This document shows, piece after piece, positions 15,845 through 25,372 of a stretch of DNA of 64,000 nucleotides (the first letter of the stretch is position 1; every line of letters begins with the position of its first letter). This stretch comes from Clostridia bacterium (GTDB lineage: Bacteria > Bacillota > Clostridia > Oscillospirales > Acutalibacteraceae). A program made the translations under genes and the position numbers. The stretch lies in the NCBI GenBank assembly GCA_017428625.1, contig JAFRQM010000056.1:82784-146783 (forward strand). The letters are read 5' to 3'. A model generated the notes under the pieces. It did no database searches. It had not been told where the DNA came from and saw only the letters and a list, made by a program, of their open reading frames with translations.

Positions 15845-16564
15845 TTATTTCTCATTCATTACTCTGCCGAAAATCTCGGTGTAGGCGTCTTCAACGCCGC
15901 CCATATCGCGGCGGAAACGGTCTTTGTCGAGCTTCTCGTTTGTTTTCGCGTCCCAGAAACGGCAGGTGTCGGGTGAGATTTCATCGGCGAGAACAATAGT
16001 GCCGTCTGCTGTTTTGCCGAACTCAAGTTTAAAGTCAACAAGTTTTACGCCGAGGTTGAGGAAATATGCCTTGAGCACTTCGTTTACCTTGAACGCCATC
16101 TGCTTGATGAGCGCAATTTCATCTTTTGTGGCGAGTTTGAGCGCGAGAGCGTGATACTCATTGAGAAGCGGGTCGTGAAGGTCGTCGTTCTTGTATGAGA
16201 ACTCAATTGTGGGCTCATCAAAAACAATGCCCTCCTCAACGCCGTAGCGCTGAGCGAAATGACCTGCCGAAATGTTGCGTATAATAACCTCGAGAGGAAC
16301 GATGGAGACCTTTTTAACAACAGTGTCTCTCTCGTTGATTTCTTTTACAAAATGGGTGGGAACTCCCTCTTTTTCGAGAATCTGCATAAGGAAGTTGCTC
16401 ATCTGATTGTTGATAACGCCCTTGCCGGAGATAGTTCCTTTTTTAAGACCGTCGTTTGCGGTTGCGTCATCTTTGTAGGAAACGATTACATAGTTCTCAT
16501 CCTCGGTGGCGAAAACCTTTTTTGCCTTGCCTTCATACATCTGAGCCTGCTTTGTAAGTTCCAT
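15845..16564 (-). CDS. purC: Phosphoribosylaminoimidazole-succinocarboxamide synthase (SAICAR synthetase)
   Basis: 239 aa, normal for bacterial PurC. Motifs: MYEGKAKKVFAT near the start, FKLEFGK, ADEISPDTCRFWD (catalytic region binding Mg-ATP) and VPLEVIIRNISAGHFAQRYG. It condenses CAIR with aspartate in purine synthesis. purB lies 34 nt upstream on the same strand, so the two purine genes form a small operon; the other pur genes are not in the window. I see no purine riboswitch upstream. Confidence 0.97.
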   Translation of the reverse strand: MELTKQAQMYEGKAKKVFATEDENYVIVSYKDDATANDGLKKGTISGKGVINNQMSNFLMQILEKEGVPTHFVKEINERDTVVKKVSIVPLEVIIRNISAGHFAQRYGVEEGIVFDEPTIEFSYKNDDLHDPLLNEYHALALKLATKDEIALIKQMAFKVNEVLKAYFLNLGVKLVDFKLEFGKTADGTIVLADEISPDTCRFWDAKTNEKLDKDRFRRDMGGVEDAYTEIFGRVMNEK

Positions 16565-16598
16565 ATTTTTACTCTCCTTAAAAGATTTTATTTATTGA

Positions 16599-18032
16599 TT
16601 AAACCGTAACGGTTGCGTCAACGCCGAGCAGTTCTTTGCGCTTCTCAAGCGCGGGTCTTACATAATTGCTGAGATAATCCTCTGTTTGCATAGAAGCACA
16701 GCCCGTGAATTTGCGGGGGTCAACTATTTCGTCAAGTTCCTCTTTTGTAATGCCGAAGCGGCTGTCATTGAGAATCCGCTCAAGCAGGTTGTTGTCGGCG
16801 CCGTTGAGTTTTATCTCTTTTGTTACGGCAACGGAATATTCTCTGATTGCCTCGTGCAGTTCCTGACGGTCGCCGCCCTTCTGCACGCAGTGCATAAGAA
16901 TATTCTCGGTAGCCATATAAGGCAGTTCTTCAAGAAGATGCTTTTCGGCAACCTTCGGGTAGATTGTGCCGCCCGTGATTATATTGATATAAAGGCTGAG
17001 TATCGCGTCAACGGCAAGAAATGCCTCGGGGACTGATATTCTTTTGTTTGCCGAGTCGTCAAGTGTTCTCTCAAACCACTGCGCACTCGCCGTGATTGCG
17101 GGGTTGATTAAATCCGCCATAACATAGCGGGCAAGTGAGGCTATTCTCTCGCTGCGCATGGGGTTGCGCTTGTATGCCATTGCCGAGGAGCCGACCTGTT
17201 TTGACTCAAACGGCTCGTCAAATTCCTTAAGATGCGAGAGCAGGCGGGTGTCGTTGCTGAACTTTGTTGCGCTCTGCGCTATTCCGCTGAGAACCGAGAG
17301 AACATCGAAATCGTTCTTGCGCGTATAGGTCTGACCGGAAACCGGGAACACGGCGTCAAAACCCATTTTATGCGCAATAAGCATTTCAAGTTTTTTAACT
17401 TTTTCATAGTCGCCGTCAAACAAAGCAAGAAAACTCGCGCCTGTGCCGGTTGTGCCTTTGCATCCGAGCAGTTTAAGGTTGGAAAGGCGGAATTCAACGC
17501 TTTCAAGGTCAAGCATTAAATCCTGAAGCCAGAGCGTTGCCCGTTTGCCGACGGTTGTGGGCTGAGCCGCCTGAAAATGCGTGAAAGCAAGGCAGGGGGT
17601 GTCTTTGTGCTTTTCGGCAAAATCCGCAACCGCTTTAATGCAGTTGACAAGTTTTTTGCGTATGAGATCAAGCGCCGCCCTCATCTGAATAATGTCTGTG
17701 TTGTCGCCCACATAGCAGGAAGTGGCGCCCAGATGAATAATCGGCTTTGCCTTCGGGCAGATGTCGCCGTAGGCGTGAATGTGAGCCATAACATCGTGGC
17801 GAAGTTCGCTCTCATATTTTTTTGCCGCGTCGTAATCTATATCGTAAATATGAGCTTTCAGTTCGTCAATCTGCTCATCCGTGATATCAAGACCGAGTTC
17901 TTTCTCGCTCTGCGCAAGGGCAATCCAGAGTTTGCGCCAGGTGGAAAATTTGGTGTCATCCGAGAAAATCTTTTTCATCTCATCGCTTGAATAGCGAGAG
18001 CAAAGAGGGCTCTGATAAATGTCGTGTGCCAT
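16599..18032 (-). CDS. purB: Adenylosuccinate lyase
   Basis: 477 aa, the longer clade of PurB. The fumarase/aspartase superfamily signature is SSAMAYKRNPMRSERI; HLGATSCYVGDNTD and FTHFQAAQPTTVGKR carry the other active-site stretches. It cleaves SAICAR to AICAR and adenylosuccinate to AMP, each releasing fumarate. It sits directly upstream of purC. A TATAAT-like -10 (complement at 18063-18068) is very close to the start, implying a short leader. Confidence 0.97.
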   Translation of the reverse strand: MAHDIYQSPLCSRYSSDEMKKIFSDDTKFSTWRKLWIALAQSEKELGLDITDEQIDELKAHIYDIDYDAAKKYESELRHDVMAHIHAYGDICPKAKPIIHLGATSCYVGDNTDIIQMRAALDLIRKKLVNCIKAVADFAEKHKDTPCLAFTHFQAAQPTTVGKRATLWLQDLMLDLESVEFRLSNLKLLGCKGTTGTGASFLALFDGDYEKVKKLEMLIAHKMGFDAVFPVSGQTYTRKNDFDVLSVLSGIAQSATKFSNDTRLLSHLKEFDEPFESKQVGSSAMAYKRNPMRSERIASLARYVMADLINPAITASAQWFERTLDDSANKRISVPEAFLAVDAILSLYINIITGGTIYPKVAEKHLLEELPYMATENILMHCVQKGGDRQELHEAIREYSVAVTKEIKLNGADNNLLERILNDSRFGITKEELDEIVDPRKFTGCASMQTEDYLSNYVRPALEKRKELLGVDATVTV

Positions 18033-18155
18033 ATTCCCGCTCCTTATTGAAATTGTAAAATCATTATATCATCCGGAGCCGGAAAAATAAAGGATTTTTA
18101 TTGTAAAATCTTTTTATTTTATTACGCCCGCGTTTGTTTATAATGCTGTAAATGA

Positions 18156-18179
18156 AAAGGAGCCCCGAGAGGCTCCTTT
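18156..18179 (-). terminator. Intrinsic terminator of the secreted hydrolase-like gene
   Basis: AAAGGAGCC, a 6-nt loop, GGCTCCTTT. Reading minus, the stem is followed by TTTT. It lies 13 nt after the stop at 18192. The remaining 18033-18155 stretch is AT-rich and carries the purB promoter region. Confidence 0.75.
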
Positions 18180-18191
18180 GAAAAGCGGAAC

Positions 18192-19715
18192 TTATTTTTT
18201 GAAAACGGAAAAAATGAGGTTGAAAAGCTGCCGGAAAAAGAGTTTGAACCTGTCAAGGAACGAAAGGTTGACAATAACACCGTCGTCGGGCTCAAGTTCA
18301 AGCGTCGCCGCATTGAAGTGAAGGAACCTCGGGTATTCCGGGAAGGTGTCAACGGTTGCCTGACCGTCATGGAACATAAGCGTATTTACAAATTCATAAA
18401 TAGAGTCATACTGTTTGGTGTGCGAGGCGCTGCGGATAAACCAGGTTTGCTCGGGGAACAGGCAGGTTGAGGCGTCAACCTGACCGTTGGGCGAAACAAG
18501 TTCGTCTTTTTCGTCAAAAATGTGAAAGACATTGTAGTCGGAGCAGGTCGCGCCGAATGACGCCGATTCCGTGTCGAGCACGCCGTCTGTCATAGTCTGC
18601 CAGGTTGATGAAAGAGGAATTGACGAGTAGCCGTAACGGGCAATTACATACATATTGCAACTGTCGTTTATCCCGCCCAGAACCTCTTCGCGCTGATAGC
18701 GGATGCTTTCGTTATAGTGATCGATTTTTTCAATAATTCCGAAATAATCTTTGCCGGTTTCTGCGAGAACATCGTTGAAAATGTAGTCAAAGCCTTCGTC
18801 AAAATCCTTGTCGGGTATCATAGCCCAGATTGCGGGCCACAGACCGAAAAGGGGAACAATCGCATTTGCAAAAAGTTCATCTGAGGATTCAAGCATAAGT
18901 TTGTTGACAAAGTTTGAAATAAAGTCAACAAGCCCCGCTTTTTGCAACATTTCAATAACAACATCTATTATTTCATTATACTGATTGTTTGAAAAAGCGC
19001 CGAGAAGGTATGCCACGAGTGATTCCGCGCCCATACCGCTTAAATCAATATCGCCGCCCACAAAGAGCCTGCCCTTGATTATTTCTGAGGCGAAACCCGC
19101 GCCGTAAACCGCAGTTGAGTTGTAGCAAACACTGCGCACCGCGTCGCAGCCGAACTGCTCGAAATAGCAGGTGGTGACAATGCCGGCGTAACTGTGGCAG
19201 TCGAGCACAACCTGATCGCAGCCGGAGTTATCAATTATATAATTGATAAAATCATTGAGTTTTGAAGCCGCCTCAAACGGGTCGATTCTCCAGTCAAAAA
19301 TAAAGGTGTATTCGCCGTCTTTTTTGACTTCATCAGGTTCCGGATAAACCATGCAGGGGCCGCTGCCGTTTGTGACTTCGCCGTTTTCATCAAGGAAAAG
19401 ACCGTCAAAAACTTTGTATGCCTCATCCGCGAAAACAGCGGCGAATTTATCCCAGTCGCGGTCAATGCTGAGTTTCGCGAGCGGACCTACGATGTTTTTT
19501 ACAAGTTCAAGAATCCTGTCTGTTGCGGGCGGCCAGAGCTGTTCGCTTGTATCGTCGTTTTCGACGGCGTAAATGTGTGCGTTCATAAACCCGCGCATAT
19601 CAATAACGGGGCAGACCGCCGTGTATGAAGCCGCGAAAGTTCCGAGAAGGGGAACGGTAGCGAGAACGGCAGCGAGAACAACGGCAATTATGCTTTTTGT
19701 GAGCCTTTTTGTCAT
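18192..19715 (-). CDS. Large secreted protein with alpha/beta-hydrolase-like core
   Basis: 507 aa from the ATG at 19715, chosen because GGGAG lies 7 nt upstream and it opens directly into a signal peptide (MTKRLTKSIIAVVLAAVLA, cleavage near TFAAS). The central part contains VVLDCHSYAGIVTTCYFEQFG, split around CHSYAG, which looks like a nucleophile elbow (G-x-S-x-G type with Cys in the first position). RSASHTKQYD may carry the catalytic His. The C-terminus ends LFNLIFSVFKK, nearly the same as the end of the secreted phosphoesterase at 45054. Exact family not recognised; possibly a lipase/PGAP1-like esterase. Monocistronic, with its own promoter and terminator. Confidence 0.6.
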   Translation of the reverse strand: MTKRLTKSIIAVVLAAVLATVPLLGTFAASYTAVCPVIDMRGFMNAHIYAVENDDTSEQLWPPATDRILELVKNIVGPLAKLSIDRDWDKFAAVFADEAYKVFDGLFLDENGEVTNGSGPCMVYPEPDEVKKDGEYTFIFDWRIDPFEAASKLNDFINYIIDNSGCDQVVLDCHSYAGIVTTCYFEQFGCDAVRSVCYNSTAVYGAGFASEIIKGRLFVGGDIDLSGMGAESLVAYLLGAFSNNQYNEIIDVVIEMLQKAGLVDFISNFVNKLMLESSDELFANAIVPLFGLWPAIWAMIPDKDFDEGFDYIFNDVLAETGKDYFGIIEKIDHYNESIRYQREEVLGGINDSCNMYVIARYGYSSIPLSSTWQTMTDGVLDTESASFGATCSDYNVFHIFDEKDELVSPNGQVDASTCLFPEQTWFIRSASHTKQYDSIYEFVNTLMFHDGQATVDTFPEYPRFLHFNAATLELEPDDGVIVNLSFLDRFKLFFRQLFNLIFSVFKK

Positions 19716-19778
19716 TTTCAATCTCCCATTTCCGAAAATAATCAAATTAAATTCTTAATTTGTTATTAAGATATAGAT

Positions 19779-19807
19779 ATTATATCACACTGTCTTTCTA
19801 TTTTCAA
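19779..19807 (-). promoter_or_regulatory. Promoter of the secreted hydrolase-like gene
   Basis: Minus strand: TTGAAA, 17 nt, TATAAT, about 64 nt before the ATG at 19715. Confidence 0.75.
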
Positions 19808-20015
19808 ACATTTTTATTTCTTATCGGACAAAAAATGGCACTGTCAAGATGTTGTATGAGCCGCCGCGTTCAACCCCATATATTATATATTTTATACATT
19901 CTATATATATGCATTTCTCTGCCGCGAAACACGAGGAGGCGTTTAAAAATCAAAAGCCTTGAAAAACAAGGAATTTCACCCGTCCGGAAAAATTGAAAAA
20001 AATCGAAAAAAACTC

Positions 20016-20044
20016 TTGCATTTTGAAAACGCTTGTGTTACTAT
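20016..20044 (+). promoter_or_regulatory. Promoter of the S10-spc-alpha operon
   Basis: TTGCAT (20016-20021), 17 nt, TACTAT (20039-20044); TATACA at 20042 is an overlapping alternative -10. The expected start is near 20051, about 315 nt before rpsJ. The noncoding stretch 19716-20364 (649 nt) holds this promoter, the divergent promoter at 19779, an AT-repeat run (19878-19912) and the structured leader. Confidence 0.65.
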
Positions 20045-20049
20045 ACATA

Positions 20050-20364
20050 AGCACGCGTGCGGGCAGGGGTGAATTATGCCCACTGAAAACCGCTTAAAAA
20101 CGCGTAATGATATGCGATGATGCGGGAGGTGGCCGTCCTTCGAGACGGGGAATTTCCGCGGAGTATGTCCGATTTAAAACCGGGCGAAATGTGCTGCCGA
20201 AGCAGTCTGCCGTTCCCGGGCAGAACTGTGCGGTGTGCACCAATTGCAAAATCACTCTATCCCGGAAATATGAAATTTCCGGTTTTAATAGCGAAAGGGT
20301 GGAAACACCCGGCTCGGTGTAGTGATTTTCAAAGCAAGCCCGCCAAATTTAAGGAGGCGTTCAA
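20050..20364 (+). promoter_or_regulatory. Long structured 5' leader of the ribosomal protein operon
   Basis: About 315 nt with at least six helices visible by eye: GGGCA/TGCCC (20061-20081); GCGGGA/TTCCGC (20122-20159) enclosing CCGTC/GACGG; CAGTCTGCC with GGCAGAACTG (20203-20228, one bulge); and a long-range AAAATCACT/AGTGATTTT helix (20248-20256 with 20321-20329). That last helix closes over CCGGAAAT/ATTTCCGG (20262-20282) and GGGTG-GAAA-CACCC (20297-20310). TAAGGAGGCG then leads to rpsJ. The multi-branched layout suggests an autoregulatory ribosomal-protein leader. I could not match it to a named Rfam class. Confidence 0.6.
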
Positions 20365-20676
20365 ATGGCAGTCAAAGGGAAAATCAGAATCAGACTCAAG
20401 GGCTACGACCACAACCTTGTTGACAAGGCGGCGGAAACAATCGTAGAAACAGCAAAAAGAACAGGTGCTCAGGTATCAGGTCCCGTTCCTCTTCCCACAG
20501 AGAAAGAGATAGTCACCATTCTTCGCGCGGTCCACAAATACAAGGACTCCCGTGAGCAGTTCGAACAGCGCACACACAAAAGGCTTATCGACGTTATCAG
20601 ACCCTCAGCCAAAACAGTTGAGGCAATGACAGGTCTTGAGCTTCCCGCAGGCGTTGAAGTTGAAATTAAACTTTAA
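20365..20676 (+). CDS. rpsJ: 30S ribosomal protein uS10
   Basis: 103 aa. [20 protein letters not shown] and [12 protein letters not shown] are the family signatures. It sits in the 30S head and, as NusE, joins antitermination complexes. First gene of the operon, with AAGGAGGCG before the ATG after a long structured leader. The 61-nt gap to rplC holds AAAGGAGG. Confidence 0.98.
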   Translation: MAVKGKIRIRLKGYDHNLVDKAAETIVETAKRTGAQVSGPVPLPTEKEIVTILRAVHKYKDSREQFEQRTHKRLIDVIRPSAKTVEAMTGLELPAGVEVEIKL

Positions 20677-20737
20677 TTCGGCGTCGGCAGGTCAAGTTGG
20701 CACGACCAACCAATAACCTAAAGGAGGAAAGCATTAA

Positions 20738-21373
20738 ATGCAGAAAGCAATCATCGGCAAAAAACTCGGCATGACCCAGATTTTCGATGACAAGGGCAAC
20801 GCAGTTCCCGTAACGGTAATCGAAGCAGGTCCGTGCAACGTCGTTATGAAGAAGACTGAAGAAAACGACGGTTACGAAGCAGTTCAGCTCGGCTTCGGTG
20901 ACATCAAGGTTCAGCGCGTAACAAAGCCCCTTGCAGGTCACTTCAAAAAGGCTGACACAGCACCCAAGAAAACACTCAAGGAGTTCAGACTCGACGACAT
21001 TTCGGCTCTGAATCCCGGCGACACCATCAAGGCAGACATCTTCGCCGCAGGCGAAAAAGTTGATGTCACAGGCACGAGCAAAGGTAAAGGAACAGCCGGC
21101 TCAATCAAAAGATGGGGTTTCGCAAGGCTTAAAGAATCACACGGCACAGGTCCCGTTGCAAGACACGCCGGTTCACTCGGCGCCTGCTCAGACCCTTCAA
21201 GAGTTTACAAGGGAAAGAAACTTGCAGGTCACCTCGGCTGTGAAAGAGTTACCATCCAGAACCTTGATGTCATCAAGGTTGACGCGGAAAACAATCTTCT
21301 TGCCGTAAAGGGTGCCGTTCCCGGCCCCAAGGGCGGAATAGTTCTCATCCGCGACTCAGTCAAGAAAGCGTAA
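20738..21373 (+). CDS. rplC: 50S ribosomal protein uL3
   Basis: 211 aa. Starts MQKAIIGKKLGMTQIFDDKG; the extended finger reaching the peptidyl transferase centre carries GWGFARLKESHGTG with HAGSLGACSDPSRVYKGKKL. The usual proline of the HR-PGSIG stretch is Ala here, a minor variation. It nucleates 50S assembly with L24. Confidence 0.98.
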   Translation: MQKAIIGKKLGMTQIFDDKGNAVPVTVIEAGPCNVVMKKTEENDGYEAVQLGFGDIKVQRVTKPLAGHFKKADTAPKKTLKEFRLDDISALNPGDTIKADIFAAGEKVDVTGTSKGKGTAGSIKRWGFARLKESHGTGPVARHAGSLGACSDPSRVYKGKKLAGHLGCERVTIQNLDVIKVDAENNLLAVKGAVPGPKGGIVLIRDSVKKA

Positions 21374-21387
21374 AGGAGGACAGGAAA

Positions 21388-22011
21388 ATGCCTAATGTAT
21401 CAGTATTCGACATGACAGGTAAAAAGCTTGACAGCATTGAACTTGCAGACAGCATATTCGGAATCACACCCAGCATTCCCGCTATGCACCTTTGCGTAGT
21501 CAGCTATCTTGCAAACAGACGCCAGGGCACACAGTCCACCCTCACGCGTTCCGAAGTCAGCGGCGGCGGCAAAAAGCCCTGGAGACAGAAAGGCACCGGC
21601 CGCGCAAGACAGGGTTCAACAAGAGCTCCCCAGTGGTATCACGGCGGCATAGCGCACGGCCCCAAGCCCCGCGATTATCAGAAATCGGTCAACAAGAAGG
21701 TCAGAAGACTTGCCATGAAATCCGCCCTTTCGGCAAAGCTTGCAGATGACGAACTCATCGTTCTCAGCGAACTCAAGCTTGACGAAATCAAAACAAAAGT
21801 TGTTGCGGATATGGTCAAGGCTCTCAACGTCGGCAAAAAGGTGCTTATTGTGCTTCCCGAAAAGAACGACGTTATTTACAGAAGCGCACGCAACATTGCA
21901 GGCGTAAAGACCACCCTTGTTAACACTCTTAATGTTTATGATATCCTCAACTGCGACACAGTCGTAGTTCTCAAGGATGCTGTCAGCAAGATTGAGGAGG
22001 TTTACGCATGA
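21388..22011 (+). CDS. rplD: 50S ribosomal protein uL4
   Basis: 207 aa. The tunnel-lining loop is [20 protein letters not shown] followed by [14 protein letters not shown]. In gamma-proteobacteria L4 represses its own operon through the leader; whether it does so here is unknown. It overlaps rplW by 4 nt. Confidence 0.98.
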   Translation: MPNVSVFDMTGKKLDSIELADSIFGITPSIPAMHLCVVSYLANRRQGTQSTLTRSEVSGGGKKPWRQKGTGRARQGSTRAPQWYHGGIAHGPKPRDYQKSVNKKVRRLAMKSALSAKLADDELIVLSELKLDEIKTKVVADMVKALNVGKKVLIVLPEKNDVIYRSARNIAGVKTTLVNTLNVYDILNCDTVVVLKDAVSKIEEVYA

Positions 22012-22304
22012 GTAAATTAGCACAGGATATTATTCTCCGCCCCATCATTTCAGAGGCGAGCATGGACGGCATGGCTGACAAGAAATACAGTTTTGAAGTC
22101 GCCAAAGACGCCAACAAAATCGAAATCGCGAAAGCGGTTGAAACCCTTTTCGGCGTTAAAGTCAAAAAGGTGAACACCGTAAACTGCAAAGGCAAACTCC
22201 GCAGATACGGTATGTATGAAGGTTACACAGCTTCCTGGAAAAAGGCAGTTGTCACCCTCACGGAAGATTCCAAGACAATCGAGTTCTTCGACGGTCTTAT
22301 GTAA
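22008..22304 (+). CDS. rplW: 50S ribosomal protein uL23
   Basis: 98 aa, starting inside the last codons of rplD (ATGA overlap). [16 protein letters not shown] and [18 protein letters not shown] fit L23. It sits at the tunnel exit and docks trigger factor and SRP, linking it to the Ffh encoded at 11917. Confidence 0.97.
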   Translation: MSKLAQDIILRPIISEASMDGMADKKYSFEVAKDANKIEIAKAVETLFGVKVKKVNTVNCKGKLRRYGMYEGYTASWKKAVVTLTEDSKTIEFFDGLM

Positions 22305-22390
22305 TTAAACCGCTGCCCTGAGGGCAGAAGAAACGGCGGCAAGGTATGGAGAGCGACATGCTCCGCAAAGCTGCCGGACAGGAGGAAAAA

Positions 22391-23224
22391 ATGTCAATAA
22401 GATTTTACAACCCGACCGGTAACGGCACCCGTAATATGTCCGTTACAGATTATTCCCTGCTTTCAAAGGTCGAGCCCGAAAGAAGTCTTCTTGCTCCTAT
22501 CAAGAAGAACTCAGGCCGCAACAGCTACGGAAGAATCACGGTTCGTCACCGCGGCGGCGGAAACCGCAGGAAGTATCGTATCATCGACTTCAAACGTTCA
22601 AAGTTCGATGTTCCCGCAACAGTAAAGACCATCGAATACGACCCCAACCGTTCGGCATTCATCTCACTTATTGAATACACCGACGGCGAAAAGAGCTACA
22701 TTCTTTACCCCGACGGTCTCAAAGTAGGCGACACGGTTATCGCGGGCACAACCGCAGATATCAAACCCGGCAACGCACTTCCGCTTACAAACATCCCGGT
22801 AGGTACTGTTGTTCACAACGTTGAACTTACCCCCGGCAGAGGCGGGCAGCTTGCAAGAGCCGCCGGCAACAGCGCTCAGCTTATGGCAAAAGAAGGCGTT
22901 TACGCTCTTCTTCGCCTTCCCTCCGGCGAACTTCGCAATGTTCCCGCAGGCTGCATGGCTACCATAGGCACAGTCGGCAACCTCGACCACGAAAACGTTA
23001 AAATCGGCAAAGCTGGCCGTAAACGCAATATGGGATGGAGACCTACAGTCCGCGGTTCAGTCATGAACCCCAACGACCACCCCCACGGCGGCGGCGAAGG
23101 CAAATCACCTGTCGGCCGTCCCGGCCCTGTTACCCCTTGGGGTAAGCCCGCACTCGGCTACAAGACGAGAAAGCACAAGAAGGCATCTGACAAACTTATT
23201 GTCAAGCGCCGCAACGACAAGTAA
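22391..23224 (+). CDS. rplB: 50S ribosomal protein uL2
   Basis: 277 aa from ATG 22391, which follows AGGAGGAAAAA and gives the family start [18 protein letters not shown]; an in-frame ATG at 22346 lacks this support. The C-terminal [15 protein letters not shown] with [11 protein letters not shown] is the conserved peptidyl-transferase-associated stretch with the invariant His. The gap 22305-22390 has a short GC inverted repeat (CGCTGCCC / GGGCAG). Confidence 0.98.
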   Translation: MSIRFYNPTGNGTRNMSVTDYSLLSKVEPERSLLAPIKKNSGRNSYGRITVRHRGGGNRRKYRIIDFKRSKFDVPATVKTIEYDPNRSAFISLIEYTDGEKSYILYPDGLKVGDTVIAGTTADIKPGNALPLTNIPVGTVVHNVELTPGRGGQLARAAGNSAQLMAKEGVYALLRLPSGELRNVPAGCMATIGTVGNLDHENVKIGKAGRKRNMGWRPTVRGSVMNPNDHPHGGGEGKSPVGRPGPVTPWGKPALGYKTRKHKKASDKLIVKRRNDK

Positions 23225-23244
23225 TCGGGAAAGGAGAGAAGATA

Positions 23245-23523
23245 ATGGGCAGAAGCGTTAAAAAAGGACCGTTCGTGCAGCCCAAGCTGCTCGAAAGAGT
23301 CGAAAAAATGAACGAAACCGGCGAGAAGATGGTTCTCAAAACCTGGAGCCGTTCCTCCACAATCTTCCCTGCTTTTGTCGGTCACACATTCGCTGTTCAT
23401 GACGGGCGCAAACATGTTCCCGTTTATGTTACAGAAGATATGGTCGGTCACAAGCTCGGCGAGTTCGCGCCTACAAGAACCTTCAAAGGTCACGCAGGTT
23501 CAAAAACATCAAACACCAAATAA
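23245..23523 (+). CDS. rpsS: 30S ribosomal protein uS19
   Basis: 92 aa. [19 protein letters not shown] and [20 protein letters not shown] are diagnostic. It binds the 30S head with S13 and is the contact point of RimM during assembly. Confidence 0.98.
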   Translation: MGRSVKKGPFVQPKLLERVEKMNETGEKMVLKTWSRSSTIFPAFVGHTFAVHDGRKHVPVYVTEDMVGHKLGEFAPTRTFKGHAGSKTSNTK

Positions 23524-23546
23524 TTCGGCGAAAGGAGTGTATCTAA

Positions 23547-23912
23547 ATGTCAGAAGCAGCAATTAACGAAGTCCCCGTTGCAACAGCGAAGGCGACTTAT
23601 TTAAGAATTGCTCCCCGCAAGGTTCAGATTGTTCTGGATTTAATCCGCAATCAGCCCGCAGATAAGGCTATGGCAATACTCAAGTACACGCCCAAGGCCG
23701 CGTGCGAACCTTTACTTAAACTTTTAAAATCCGCAATGGCTAACGCAGAAAACAACTTTGACATGGATGTTGACAAACTCTATGTTGCAGAGTGCTACGT
23801 AGGTCAGGGACCCACCCTCAAGCGCATAAGACCCAGAGCTCAGGGCAGGGCAAACCGCATAAACAAAAAAACATCACACATTACCCTTGTGCTCAAGGAA
23901 ATGGAAGACTGA
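23547..23912 (+). CDS. rplV: 50S ribosomal protein uL22
   Basis: 121 aa. [20 protein letters not shown] and the C-terminal [18 protein letters not shown] identify L22; its hairpin lines the exit tunnel. A short N-terminal extension [13 protein letters not shown] precedes the core. Confidence 0.97.
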   Translation: MSEAAINEVPVATAKATYLRIAPRKVQIVLDLIRNQPADKAMAILKYTPKAACEPLLKLLKSAMANAENNFDMDVDKLYVAECYVGQGPTLKRIRPRAQGRANRINKKTSHITLVLKEMED

Positions 23913-23932
23913 GAGAAGGAGGAGGTTAAACA

Positions 23933-24724
23933 ATGGGACAGAAAATCAATCCTACCGGTTTAAGAATCGGCGTTGTTAAGAACTGGGAATCTCGTTGGTA
24001 TGCAGACCCCAACAAGTTCGGCGATATTCTTATCGAAGATTATAATCTCCGCGAATATCTTCTCAAGCTTCTCAACCGCGCAGGCGTTCCCAAGGTAGAA
24101 ATCGAACGCGACGCAAAGCGTGTTTACATCACAATCCACTGCGCCAAGCCCGGTATGGTTATCGGCAGAGGCGGCGACGAAATCGAAAAGCTCAAGAAAG
24201 TCTGCTCAGACAGACTCGGCGGCAAAGAGGTTTCCATTAATATTGTTGAAATCAAGAGCCCCGACCTCAACGCGCAGTTAGTTGCTGAGAACATCGCTTC
24301 TCAGCTTGAAAGAAGAATTTCATACCGCCGCGCAGTTAAGCAGGCTATCGGCCGCACAATGCAGCTCGGCGCAAAAGGTATCAAGATTCAGCTCTCCGGT
24401 CGTGTAGGCGGCGCTGAAATCGCGAGAACCGAAACAAGCCACGAAGGCACCGTGCCTCTTCAGACAATCAGAGCCGACATCGACTACGGCTTCACAGAGG
24501 CTAAAACAACTTACGGCCGCATCGGCGTTAAAGTATGGCTTTACAGAGGCGAAATCCTTCATGAGAGCCGCAACAGCGAACGCAGAAACGACCGTCCTCG
24601 CAGATTTAACCGCGACAACCGCAACGGTAACCGTCCCAACAACCGCGACAACCGCAACGGCGGCGCAAACGGCAACAGAGGCGGCTACAACAACAGACCT
24701 CGCAGGGAAGGGGGAGACAAATAA
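23933..24724 (+). CDS. rpsC: 30S ribosomal protein uS3 with a long Arg/Asn/Gly-rich tail
   Basis: 263 aa against the usual 215-235. The core is normal: [16 protein letters not shown] domain with [16 protein letters not shown], and [15 protein letters not shown]. After about residue 210 comes a roughly 50-residue low-complexity tail built from Arg, Asn, Asp and Gly (repeats such as RDNRNGNRP and [10 protein letters not shown]). A tail at the mRNA entry channel could bind RNA. The stop overlaps the rplP start by one base (TAATG). Confidence 0.97.
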   Translation: MGQKINPTGLRIGVVKNWESRWYADPNKFGDILIEDYNLREYLLKLLNRAGVPKVEIERDAKRVYITIHCAKPGMVIGRGGDEIEKLKKVCSDRLGGKEVSINIVEIKSPDLNAQLVAENIASQLERRISYRRAVKQAIGRTMQLGAKGIKIQLSGRVGGAEIARTETSHEGTVPLQTIRADIDYGFTEAKTTYGRIGVKVWLYRGEILHESRNSERRNDRPRRFNRDNRNGNRPNNRDNRNGGANGNRGGYNNRPRREGGDK

Positions 24725-25149
24725 TGCTGATGCCCAAACGCGTAAAATACCGCAGAGTCCAGAGAGGCAGACTCAAAGGTAAGGCTCATAAGGGCAACAC
24801 CGTTACTTACGGTGATTACGGCCTTGTAGCTCTCGAACCCGCATGGATTACTTCCAACCAGATAGAAGCGGCCCGTGTTGCCATGACAAGATATATCAAG
24901 CGCGGCGGCCAGGTCTGGATCAAAATCTTCCCCGACAAACCCATCACCGAGAAACCGGCTGAAACCCGAATGGGTTCAGGTAAAGGTTCACCGGAATACT
25001 GGGTTGCAGTAGTTAAACCCGGCAGAGTTATGTTTGAAATCGCCGGCGTTGAAGAGAATCTTGCAGCGGAAGCTATGCGCCTTGCGGCGAACAAGCTCCC
25101 CATCAAATGCAAGTTCGTAAGAAAAGAAGAAACGGGTGGTGAGCAATAA
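24724..25149 (+). CDS. rplP: 50S ribosomal protein uL16
   Basis: 141 aa. [33 protein letters not shown] and [18 protein letters not shown] are diagnostic. It positions tRNA at the A site. ATG 24724 overlaps the rpsC stop; a second Met two codons on is an equally possible start. Confidence 0.97.
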   Translation: MLMPKRVKYRRVQRGRLKGKAHKGNTVTYGDYGLVALEPAWITSNQIEAARVAMTRYIKRGGQVWIKIFPDKPITEKPAETRMGSGKGSPEYWVAVVKPGRVMFEIAGVEENLAAEAMRLAANKLPIKCKFVRKEETGGEQ

Positions 25150-25352
25150 TGAAAGCCAGTGAAATAAGAAAACTTTCCGCTTCAGAGTTGGATGCTAAGC
25201 TTCTCGAATTAAAGGATGAGCTTTTCAAACTGCGCTTCCAGCAGACCGTCAACCAGCTCGATAACCCGATGAGAATAAGCGCCGTCAAAAAAGATATCGC
25301 TCGCATAAAGACAATTCAGAGAGATATCGAACTGCACGGTTCTGACTCGTAA
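25149..25352 (+). CDS. rpmC: 50S ribosomal protein uL29
   Basis: 67 aa, two helices: [18 protein letters not shown] and [17 protein letters not shown]. It lies at the tunnel exit beside L23. The start overlaps the rplP stop by one base, indicating coupling. Confidence 0.97.
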   Translation: MKASEIRKLSASELDAKLLELKDELFKLRFQQTVNQLDNPMRISAVKKDIARIKTIQRDIELHGSDS

Positions 25353-25372
25353 GGAAAGGGAGGTTTATAATA

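Noticed and set aside
18033..18191. Purine riboswitch or PurR box upstream of purB
   Set aside because: No purine-riboswitch core or PurBox pair could be seen; only a -10 element and AT-rich sequence.
20290..20325. T-box-like AGGGTGG in the rpsJ leader
   Set aside because: The stretch continues AAACACCC rather than the required NACCGCG, forms its own GNRA hairpin, and no specifier loop or terminator follows.
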